From Saposhnikovia divaricata (Eukaryota > Streptophyta > Magnoliopsida > Apiales > Apiaceae), in the NCBI GenBank assembly GCA_036435485.1, contig JAZHRN010000137.1, positions 2,604,001 through 2,668,000 of the forward strand: DNA of 64,000 bases, written 5' to 3'. A program made the translations under genes and the position numbers. The stretch's first letter is position 1. The number at the start of each line of letters is the position of its first letter. The notes under the pieces are model-generated. The model was given only the letters and a program-made list of their open reading frames with translations. It was not told the DNA's origin and ran no database searches. Positions 1-8,962 of this stretch are shown here, one piece after another.

Positions 1-507
1 TAAAATTTCGTTGAATTCCAATAACCCATAGGAACAAAATATGTAAAAATATCCACAAAATGGTCCGACTTGATTTCTAACAATATCCCGTGTACTAACT
101 CCTTTGAGAATTTTCCGAAAACCGAGTTTCGATCATATCAGCTCCGATTCCGGTCCGACCCGCGTCAAATAAAATTTCGTTGAATTCCAATAACCCATAG
201 GAACAAAATATGTAAAAATATCCACAAAATGGTCCGACTTGATTTTTAACAATATCCCGTGTACTAACCCCTTTGAGAATTTTCCGAAAACCGAGTTTCG
301 ATCATATCATCTCAGATTCCGGTCCGAATTGCGTCAAATAAAATTTTGTTGAATTCCAATAACCCATAGGAACAAAATATGTAAAAATATCCACAAAATG
401 GTCCGACTCAATTTTTAACAATTTCCCGTGTACTAACCCCTTTGAGGATTATCCAAAAACCGAGTTTTGACTATATCAGCTCCGATTCAGTTCCGAATTG
501 CGTCAAA
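1..507 (+). repeat. Partial HOR at left edge: A1-B2-C
   Basis: Three complete monomers (starts 1, 170, 339) finish an HOR that began outside the window. The first is A1 with a local tttcta variant in the T-tract. The second is B2 with two private changes near 309-314 (tcatctcagatt). The third is C. The window therefore starts at a monomer boundary by chance, with the array continuing to the left. Confidence 0.95.
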
Positions 508-3045
508 TACAATATCGTTGAATTCCAATAACCCATAGGAACAAAATATGTAAAAAATATCCCTAAAATGGTCCGACTCGATTTTTAACAATATCCCGTG
601 TACTGACAACTTTGAGGATTATCCGAAAACCGAGTTTCGATCATATCAGCTCCGATTCAGGTTCGACCCGCGTCAAATAAAATTTTGTTGAATTTCAATA
701 ACCCATAGGAACAAAATATGTAAAAATATCCACAAAATGGTCCGACTTGATTTTTAACAATATCCCGTGTACTAACCCCTTTGAGAATTTTCCGAAAACC
801 GAGTTTTGATCATATCAGCTCCGATTCCGGTACGAATTGCGTCAAATAAAATTTCGTGGAATTCCAATAACCCATAGGAACAAAATATGTAAAAATATCC
901 ACAAAATGGTCCGACTTGATTTTTAACAATATCCCGTGTACTAACTCCTTTGAGAATTTTCCGAAAACCGAGTTTCGATCATATCAGCTCCGATTCCGGT
1001 CCGACCCGCGTCAAATAAAATTTCGTTGAATTCCAATAACCCATAGGAACAAAATATGTAAAAATATCCACAAAATGGTCCGACTTGATTTTTAACAATA
1101 TCCCGTGTACTAACCCCTTTGAGAATTTTTCGAAAACCGAGTTTCGATCATATCAGCTCCGATTCCGGTCCGAATTGCGTCAAATAAAATTTTGTTGAAT
1201 TCCAATAACCCATAGGAACAAAATATGTAAAAATATCCACAAAATGGTCCGACTCAATTTTTAACAATTTCCCGTGTACTAACCCCTTTGAGGATTATCC
1301 AAAAACCGAGTTTTGACTATATCAGCTCCGATTCAGTTCCGAATTGCGTCAAATACAATATCGTTGAATTCCAATAACCCATAGGAACAAAATATGTAAA
1401 AATAACCCTAAAATGGTCCGACTCGATTTTTAACAATATCCCGTGTACTAACAACTTTGAGGATTATCCGAAAACCGAGTTTAGATCATATCAGCTCCGA
1501 TTCAGGTTCGACCCGCGTCAAATAAAATTTTGTTGAATTTCAATAACCCATAGGAACAAAATATGTAAAAATATCCACAAAATGGTCCGACTTGATTTTT
1601 AACAATATCCCGTGTACTAACCCCTTTGAGAATTTTCCGAAAACCGAGTTTCGATCATATCAGCTCCGATTCCGGTCCGAATTGCGTCAAATAAAATTTC
1701 GTTGAATTCCAATAACCCATAGGAACAAAATATGTAAAAATATCCACAAAATGGTCCGACTTGATTTTTAACAATATCCCGTGTACTAACCCCTTTGAGA
1801 ATTTTCCGAAAACCGAGTTTCGATCATATCAGCTCCGATTCCGGTCCGACCCGCGTCAAATAAAATTTCGTTGAATTCCAATAACCCATAGGAACAAAAT
1901 ATGTAAAAATATCCACAAAATGGTCCGACTTGATTTTTAACAATATCCCGTGTACTAACCCCTTTGAGAATTTTCCGAAAACCGAGTTTCGATCATATCA
2001 GCTCCGATTCCGGTCCGAATTGCGTCAAATAAAATTTTGTTGAATTCCAATAACCCATAGGAACAAAATATGTAAAAATATCCACAAAATGGTCCGACTC
2101 AATTTTTAACAATTTCCCGTGTACTAACCCCTTTGAGGATTATCCAAAAACCGAGTTTTGACTATATCAGCTCCGATTCAGTTCCGAATTGCGTCAAATA
2201 CAATATCGTTGAATTCCAATAACCCATAGGAACAAAATATGTAAAAAAATATCCCTAAAATGGTCCGACTCGATTTTTAACAATATCCCGTGTACTAACA
2301 ACTTTGAGGATTATCCGAAAACCGAGTTTCGATCATATCAGCTCCGATTCAGGTTCGACCCGCGTCAAATAAAATTTTGTTGAATTTCAATAACCCATAG
2401 GAACAAAATATGTAAAAATATCCACAAAATGGTCCGACTTGATTTTTAACAATATCCCGTGTACTAACCCCTTTGAGAATTTTCCGAAAACCGAGTTTTG
2501 ATCATATCAGCTCCGATTCCGGTACGAATTGCGTCAAATAAAATTTCGTTGAATTCCAATAACCCATAGGAACAAAATATGTAAAAATATCCACAAAATG
2601 GTCCGACTTGATTTTTAACAATATCCCGTGTACTAACTCCTTTGAGAATTTTCCGAAAACCGAGTTTCGATCATATCAGCTCCGATTCCGGTCCGACCCG
2701 CGTCAAATAAAATTTCGTTGAATTCCAATAACCCATAGGAACAAAATATGTAAAAATATCCACAAAATGGTCCGACTTGATTTTTAACAATATCCCGTGT
2801 ACTAACCCCTTTGAGAATTTTTCGAAAACCGAGTTTCGATCATATCAGCTCCGATTCCGGTCCGAATTGCGTCAAATAAAATTTTGTTGAATTCCAATAA
2901 CCCATAGGAACAAAATATGTAAAAATATCCACAAAATGGTCCGACTCAATTTTTAACAATTTCCCGTGTACTAACCCCTTTGAGGATTATCCAAAAACCG
3001 AGTTTTGACTATATCAGCTCCGATTCAGTTCCGAATTGCGTCAAA

Positions 3046-3215
3046 TACAATATCGTTGAATTCCAATAACCCATAGGAACAAAATATGTAAAAAATATCC
3101 CTAAAATGGTCCGACTCGATTTTTAACAATATCCCGTGTACTAACAACTTTGAGGATTATCCGAAAACCGAGTTTCGATCATATCAGCTCCGATTCAGGT
3201 TCGACCCGCGTCAAA
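3046..3215 (+). repeat. Type monomer D (reference copy, 170 bp)
   Basis: Reference copy of type D, the diagnostic monomer of the HOR. It opens tacaatatcg where the others have taaaattt, has ccctaaaa instead of ccacaaaa, gactcgattt, then actaacaactttgaggatt, and ends ggttcgacccgcg. Its A-tract before atccct varies from five to seven A across the window (six here), which makes D the only type with routine length variation (169-171 bp). Two common sub-versions exist: one with tttcgatc and usually six A, and one with tttagatc and five A, for example at 3892. D also carries a match to the Pol III B-box consensus near its 3' end. Confidence 0.95.
3199..3207 (+). other. Pol III B-box-like motif in monomer D (one representative of about 70)
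   Basis: gttcgaccc fits the minimal B-box consensus GWTCRANNC. It sits near the 3' end of D and so recurs once per HOR; the other types have gtccga or gtacga and do not match. I see no convincing A-box upstream, and a T-run follows within about 20 bp, so a transcription unit is unlikely. A TFIIIC-only site is possible, as is chance. Confidence 0.25.
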
Positions 3216-3384
3216 TAAAATTTTGTTGAATTTCAATAACCCATAGGAACAAAATATGTAAAAATATCCACAAAATGGTCCGACTTGATTTTTAACAATA
3301 TCCCGTGTACTAACCCCTTTGAGAATTTTCCGAAAACCGAGTTTTGATCATATCAGCTCCGATTCCGGTACGAATTGCGTCAAA
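3216..3384 (+). repeat. Type monomer E, sub-version E1
   Basis: Reference copy of type E1. E is the only type reading gaatttcaataac, so it lacks the EcoRI site (gaattc) present in A, B, C and D. It has gacttgattttt, aacccctttgagaa, gttttgatcat, and ends ggtacgaattgcg. The alternative sub-version E2 has tttcgatc and ggtccgaatt. E1 is usually followed by A1 (aactcc), E2 by A2 (aacccc). Confidence 0.93.
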
Positions 3385-3553
3385 TAAAATTTCGTTGAAT
3401 TCCAATAACCCATAGGAACAAAATATGTAAAAATATCCACAAAATGGTCCGACTTGATTTTTAACAATATCCCGTGTACTAACTCCTTTGAGAATTTTCC
3501 GAAAACCGAGTTTCGATCATATCAGCTCCGATTCCGGTCCGACCCGCGTCAAA
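3385..3553 (+). repeat. Type monomer A, sub-version A1
   Basis: Reference copy of type A1: taaaatttcg start, gaattcc, gacttgattttt, the diagnostic actaactcctttgag, tttcgatc, and the end ggtccgacccgcg. The acccgcg end separates A from B, whose end is aattgcg; the 5' parts of A and B are almost the same. Some A1 copies carry ttcgtgg instead of ttcgttg (for example 847, 10147, 14375), a useful lineage mark. Confidence 0.93.
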
Positions 3554-3722
3554 TAAAATTTCGTTGAATTCCAATAACCCATAGGAACAAAATATGTAAA
3601 AATATCCACAAAATGGTCCGACTTGATTTTTAACAATATCCCGTGTACTAACCCCTTTGAGAATTTTTCGAAAACCGAGTTTCGATCATATCAGCTCCGA
3701 TTCCGGTCCGAATTGCGTCAAA
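3554..3722 (+). repeat. Type monomer B, sub-version B1
   Basis: Reference copy of type B1: taaaatttcg start, gacttgattttt, aacccctttgagaatttttcg (the extra T in place of C, ttttcg versus ttttcc, marks B1 against B2), tttcgatc, and the end ggtccgaattgcg. It is followed by C, recognised by its tttgttg start. Regional marks in B1 include ggtcccact (6-mer regions and 37-40 kb) and acaatgtcccg (12-24 kb). Confidence 0.92.
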
Positions 3723-3891
3723 TAAAATTTTGTTGAATTCCAATAACCCATAGGAACAAAATATGTAAAAATATCCACAAAATGGTCCGACTCAATTTTT
3801 AACAATTTCCCGTGTACTAACCCCTTTGAGGATTATCCAAAAACCGAGTTTTGACTATATCAGCTCCGATTCAGTTCCGAATTGCGTCAAA
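3723..3891 (+). repeat. Type monomer C
   Basis: Reference copy of type C, among the most divergent types: taaaattttgttgaattcc start, gactcaattttt, acaatttcccg (others have acaatatcccg), gaggattatccaaaaacc, ttttgactat in place of gatcat, and the end cagttccgaattgcg. It always leads into D unless a hybrid intervenes. C shares gaggattat with D but not with A, B or E, which suggests that C and D are closer relatives of each other in their middle part. Confidence 0.94.
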
Positions 3892-4060
3892 TACAATATC
3901 GTTGAATTCCAATAACCCATAGGAACAAAATATGTAAAAATATCCCTAAAATGGTCCGACTCGATTTTTAACAATATCCCGTGTACTAACAACTTTGAGG
4001 ATTATCCGAAAACCGAGTTTAGATCATATCAGCTCCGATTCAGGTTCGACCCGCGTCAAA

Positions 4061-4229
4061 TAAAATTTTGTTGAATTTCAATAACCCATAGGAACAAAAT
4101 ATGTAAAAATATCCACAAAATGGTCCGACTTGATTTTTAACAATATCCCGTGTACTAACCCCTTTGAGAATTTTCCGAAAACCGAGTTTCGATCATATCA
4201 GCTCCGATTCCGGTCCGAATTGCGTCAAA
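4061..4229 (+). repeat. Type monomer E, sub-version E2
   Basis: Reference copy of E2. It keeps the E-specific gaatttcaat but has gtttcgatc and ggtccgaatt in its 3' part, where E1 has gttttgatc and ggtacgaatt. It usually follows a D with tttagatc and precedes A2. Confidence 0.88.
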
Positions 4230-4398
4230 TAAAATTTCGTTGAATTCCAATAACCCATAGGAACAAAATATGTAAAAATATCCACAAAATGGTCCGACTT
4301 GATTTTTAACAATATCCCGTGTACTAACCCCTTTGAGAATTTTCCGAAAACCGAGTTTCGATCATATCAGCTCCGATTCCGGTCCGACCCGCGTCAAA
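4230..4398 (+). repeat. Type monomer A, sub-version A2
   Basis: Reference copy of A2: identical to A1 in layout and in its ggtccgacccgcg end, but with actaacccctttgag instead of actaactcc. At 26-41 kb several A2 copies end cgtaaaataaaa instead of cgtcaaataaaa, marking a regional family. Confidence 0.87.
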
Positions 4399-4567
4399 TA
4401 AAATTTCGTTGAATTCCAATAACCCATAGGAACAAAATATGTAAAAATATCCACAAAATGGTCCGACTTGATTTTTAACAATATCCCGTGTACTAACCCC
4501 TTTGAGAATTTTCCGAAAACCGAGTTTCGATCATATCAGCTCCGATTCCGGTCCGAATTGCGTCAAA
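4399..4567 (+). repeat. Type monomer B, sub-version B2
   Basis: Reference copy of B2: as B1 but with gagaattttccg rather than gagaatttttcg. It normally follows A2. Together E2-A2-B2 form the alternative half of a ten-monomer cycle. Confidence 0.87.
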
Positions 4568-4736
4568 TAAAATTTTGTTGAATTCGAATAACCCATAGGA
4601 ACAAAATATGTAAAAATATCCACAAAATGGTCCGACTCAATTTTTAACAATTTCCCGTGTACTAACCCCTTTGAGGATTATCCAAAAACCGAGTTTTGAC
4701 TATATCAGCTCCGATTCAGTTCCGAATTGCGTCAAA

Positions 4737-6089
4737 TACAATATCGTTGAATTCCAATAACCCATAGGAACAAAATATGTAAAAAATATCCCTAAAATGG
4801 TCCGACTCGATTTTTAACAATATCCCGTGTACTAACAACTTTGAGGATTATCCGAAAACCGAGTTTCGATCATATCAGCTCCGATTCAGGTTCGACCCGC
4901 GTCAAATAAAATTTTGTTGAATTTCAATAACCCATAGGAACAAAATATGTAAAAATATCCACAAAATGGTCCGACTTGATTTTTAACAATATCCCGTGTA
5001 CTAACCCCTTTGAGAATTTTCCGAAAACCGAGTTTTGATCATATCAGCTCCGATTCCGGTACGAATTGCGTCAAATAAAATTTCGTTGAATTCCAATAAC
5101 CCATAGGAACAAAATATGTAAAAATATCCACAAAATGGTCCGACTTGATTTTTAACAATATCCCGTGTACTAACCCCTTTGAGAATTTTCCGAAAACCGA
5201 GTTTCGATCATATCAGCTCCGATTCCGGTCCGACCCGCGTCAAATAAAATTTCGTTGAATTCCAATAACCCATAGGAACAAAATATGTAAAAATATCCAC
5301 AAAATGGTCCGACTTGATTTTTAACAATATCCCGTGTACTAACCCCTTTGAGAATTTTTCGAAAACCGAGTTTCGATCATATCAGCTCCGATTCCGGTCC
5401 GAATTGCGTCAAATAAAATTTTGTTGAATTCCAATAACCCATAGGAACAAAATATGTAAAAATATCCACAAAATGGTCCGACTTGATTTTTAACAATATC
5501 CCGTGTACTAACCCCTTTGAGAATTTTCCGAAAACCGAGTTTTGATCATATCAACTCCGATTCCGGTACGAATTGCGTCAAATAAAATTTCGTTGAATTC
5601 CAATAACCCATAGGAACAAAATATGTAAAAATATCCACAAAATGGTCCGACTTGATTTCTAACAATATCCCGTGTACTAACTCCTTTGAGAATTTTCCGA
5701 AAACCGAGTTTCGATCATATCAGCTCCGATTCCGGTCCGACCCGCGTCAAATAAAATTTCGTTGAATTCCAATAACCCATAGGAACAAAATATGTAAAAA
5801 TATCCACAAAATGGTCCGACTTGATTTTTAACAATATCCCGTGTACTAACCCCTTTGAGAATTTTTCAAAAACCGAGTTTCGATCATATCAGCTCCGATT
5901 CCGGTCCGAATTGCGTCAAATAAAATTTTGTTGAATTCCAATAACCCATAGGAACAAAATATGTAAAAATATCCACAAAATGGTCCGACTCAATTTTTAA
6001 CAATTTCCCGTGTACTAACCCCTTTGAGGATTATCCAAAAACCGAGTTTTGACTATATCAGCTCCGATTCAGTTCCGAATTGCGTCAAA
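4737..6089 (+). repeat. Eight-monomer variant HOR: D-E1-A-B1-[C/E1]-A1-B-C
   Basis: The D-to-D distance is 1,353 bp (eight monomers). Monomer starts are 4737, 4907, 5076, 5245, 5414, 5583, 5752 and 5921. The hybrid at 5414 replaces C-D-E of two normal units, so this is two five-mers minus two monomers. A at 5583 carries the tttcta variant and B at 5752 has ttttcaaaaacc. Confidence 0.93.
5414..5582 (+). repeat. Hybrid monomer C/E1
   Basis: It starts as C (taaaattttgttgaattcc, and preceded by B) but from gacttgattttt onward matches E1 (gttttgatc, ggtacgaatt) and is followed by A1. Length is exactly 169, so the exchange was in register. A private atcaactcc lies near 5550. The switch falls between the gaattcc near the start and gacttg, roughly monomer positions 18-69. 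Confidence 0.9.
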
Positions 6090-6934
6090 TACAATATCGT
6101 TGAATTCCAATAACCCATAGGAACAAAATATGTAAAAATATCCCTAAAATGGTCCGACTCGATTTTTAACAATATCCCGTGTACTAACAACTTTGAGGAT
6201 TATCCGAAAACCGAGTTTCGATCATATCAGCTCCGATTCAGGTTCGACCCGCGTCAAATAAAATTTTGTTGAATTTCAATAACCCATAGGAACAAAATAT
6301 GTAAAAATATCCACAAAATGGTCCGACTTGATTTTTAACAATATCCCGTGTACTAACCCCTTTGAGAATTTTCCGAAAACCGAGTTTTGATCATATCAGC
6401 TCCGATTCCGGTACGAATTGCGTCAAATAAAATTTCGTTGAATTCCAATAACCCATAGGAACAAAATATGTAAAAATATCCACAAAATGGTCCGACTTGA
6501 TTTTTAACAATATCCCGTGTACTAACTCCTTTGAGAATTTTCCGAAAACCGAGTTTCGATCATATCAGCTCCGATTCCGGTCCGACCCGCGTCAAATAAA
6601 ATTTCGTTGAATTCCAATAACCCATAGGAACAAAATATGTAAAAATATCCACAAAATGGTCCCACTTGATTTTTAACAATATCCCGTGTACTAACCCCTT
6701 TGAGAATTTTTCGAAAACCGAGTTTCGATCATATCAGCTCCGATTCCGGTCCGAATTGCGTCAAATAAAATTTTGTTGAATTCCAATAACCCATAGGAAC
6801 AAAATATGTAAAAATATCCACAAAATGGTCCGACTCAATTTTTAACAATTTCCCGTGTACTAACCCCTTTGAGGATTATCCAAAAACCGAGTTTTGACTA
6901 TATCAGCTCCGATTCAGTTCCGAATTGCGTCAAA
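6090..6934 (+). repeat. Canonical five-monomer HOR (D start 6090)
   Basis: A single 845-bp unit, D(five A)-E1-A1-B1-C, between an 8-mer and the first 6-mer. Its B carries ggtcccact (near 6660), the same mark as the B monomers of the 6-mers that follow, so it belongs to their lineage. Confidence 0.94.
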
Positions 6935-7272
6935 TACAATATCGTTGAATTCCAATAACCCATAGGAACAAAATATGTAAAAATATCCCTAAAATGGTCC
7001 GACTCGATTTTTAACAATATCCCGTGTACTAACAACTTTGAGGATTATCCGAAAACCGAGTTTCGATCATATCAGCTCCGATTCAGGTTCGACCCGCGTC
7101 AAATAAAATTTTGTTGAATTTCAATAACCCATAGGAACAAAATATGTAAAAATATCCACAAAATGGTCCGACTTGATTTTTAACAATATCCCGTGTACTA
7201 ACCCCTTTGAGAATTTTCCGAAAACCGAGTTTCGATCATATCAGCTCCGATTCCGGTCCGAATTGCGTCAAA

Positions 7273-7441
7273 TAAAATTTCGTTGAATTCCAATAACCCA
7301 TAGGAACAAAATATGTAAAAATATCCACAAAATGGTCCGACTTGATTTTTAACAATATCCCGTGTACTAACCCCTTTGAGAATTTTCCGAAAACCGAGTT
7401 TTGATCATATCAGCTCCGATTCCGGTACGAATTGCGTCAAA
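7273..7441 (+). repeat. Hybrid monomer A/E1 (first copy)
   Basis: It follows E2 and begins like A2 (taaaatttcgttgaattcc, aacccc) but ends gttttgatc...ggtacgaatt like E1, and is followed by A1. The junction joins the E2-A2 version of the HOR to the E1-A1 version, adding one monomer. Confidence 0.88.
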
Positions 7442-8286
7442 TAAAATTTCGTTGAATTCCAATAACCCATAGGAACAAAATATGTAAAAATATCCACAAA
7501 ATGGTCCGACTTGATTTTTAACAATATCCCGTGTACTAACTCCTTTGAGAATTTTCCGAAAACCGAGTTTCGATCATATCAGCTCCGATTCCGGTCCGAC
7601 CCGCGTCAAATAAAATTTCGTTGAATTCCAATAACCCATAGGAACAAAATATGTAAAAATATCCACAAAATGGTCCCACTTGATTTTTAACAATATCCCG
7701 TGTACTAACCCCTTTGAGAATTTTTCGAAAACCGAGTTTCGATCATATCAGCTCCGATTCCGGTCCGAATTGCGTCAAATAAAATTTTGTTGAATTCCAA
7801 TAACCCATAGGAACAAAATATGTAAAAATATCCACAAAATGGTCCGACTCAATTTTTAACAATTTCCCGTGTACTAACCCCTTTGAGGATTATCCAAAAA
7901 CCGAGTTTTGACTATATCAGCTCCGATTCAGTTCCGAATTGCGTCAAATACAATATCGTTGAATTCCAATAACCCATAGGAACAAAATATGTAAAAATAT
8001 CCCTAAAATGGCCCGACTCGATTTTTAACAATATCCCGTGTACTAACAACTTTGAGGATTATCCGAAAACCGAGTTTCGATCATATCAGCTCCGATTCAG
8101 GTTCGACCCGCGTCAAATAAAATTTTGTTGAATTTCAATAACCCATAGGAACAAAATATGTAAAAATATCCACAAAATGGTCCGACTTGATTTTTAACAA
8201 TATCCCGTGTACTAACCCCTTTGAGAATTTTCCGAAAACCGAGTTTCGATCATATCAGCTCCGATTCCGGTCCGAATTGCGTCAAA

Positions 8287-8455
8287 TAAAATTTCGTTGA
8301 ATTCCAATAACCCATAGGAACAAAATATGTAAAAATATCCACAAAATGGTCCGACTTGATTTTTAACAATATCCCGTGTACTAACCCCTTTGAGAATTTT
8401 CCGAAAACCGAGTTTTGATCATATCAGCTCCGATTCCGGTACGAATTGCGTCAAA
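8287..8455 (+). repeat. Hybrid monomer A/E1 (second copy)
   Basis: Same structure as the copy 1,014 bp upstream, including both neighbours. It is best explained as duplication of the whole 6-mer rather than a second independent exchange. Confidence 0.88.
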
Positions 8456-8962
8456 TAAAATTTCGTTGAATTCCAATAACCCATAGGAACAAAATATGTA
8501 AAAATATCCACAAAATGGTCCGACTTGATTTTTAACAATATCCCGTGTACTAACTCCTTTGAGAATTTTCCGAAAACCGAGTTTCGATCATATCAGCTCC
8601 GATTCCGGTCCGACCCGCGTCAAATAAAATTTCGTTGAATTCCAATAACCCATAGGAATAAAATATGTAAAAATATCCACAAAATGGTCCCACTTGATTT
8701 TTAACAATATCCCGTGTACTAACCCCTTTGAGAATTTTTCGAAAACCGAGTTTCGATCATATCAGCTCCGATTCCGGTCCGAATTGCGTCAAATAAAATT
8801 TTGTTGAATTCCAATAACCCAAAGGAACAAAATATGTAAAAATATCCACAAAATGGTCCGACTCAATTTTTAACAATTTCCCGTGTACTAACCCCTTTGA
8901 GGATTATCCAAAAACCGAGTTTTGACTATATCAGCTCCGATTCAGTTCCGAATTGCGTCAAA

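Larger units (their letters stand above)
508..4736 (+). repeat. Five canonical five-monomer HORs (D starts 508, 1354, 2199, 3046, 3892)
   Basis: Each unit reads D-E-A-B-C with lengths 846, 845, 847, 846 and 845. Units 508, 2199 and 3046 are the E1-A1-B1 version; units 1354 and 3892 carry D with tttagatc followed by E2-A2-B2. The two E2 units lie 2,538 bp apart, so a three-HOR cycle is visible. Unit 1354 has the variant aaaaataaccct in D, seen again at 11.5, 19.6, 47.7 and 56.8 kb. Unit 508 has a private actgac at 602-607. Confidence 0.95.
6935..8962 (+). repeat. Two tandem six-monomer variant HORs: D-E2-[A/E1]-A1-B1-C
   Basis: D starts at 6935 and 7949; each unit is 1,014 bp. The extra monomer is a hybrid inserted between E2 and A1. 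Both units share the ggtcccact mark in B, so the pair arose by tandem duplication of one 6-mer. Private changes: ggcccgact near 8010 in the second D, ggaataaaa near 8656 and cccaaagga near 8818. Confidence 0.94.

Noticed and set aside
3391..3407. CENP-B box-like start (tttcgttgaattccaat)
   Set aside because: The ttcgttg half resembles the 5' half of the mammalian CENP-B box, but the essential CGGG half is absent (ccaa instead). C and E types lack even the ttcg.
3405..3412. Telomere-like taaccc words
   Set aside because: They are isolated single hexamers inside each monomer, not tandem telomere repeats.
3474..3480. tactaac, identical to the yeast intron branch-point sequence, in nearly every monomer
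   Set aside because: Seven bases in an AT-rich repeat is no evidence of splicing. No exon, no splice-site context and no coding sequence accompany it.
3385..3553. Possible half-monomer origin of the 169-bp unit, from ggtccga appearing twice about 90 bp apart and atatcc-like words appearing twice
   Set aside because: The matches are only about 7 bases and the spacing does not divide the monomer evenly. I could not see a convincing alignment of the two halves.
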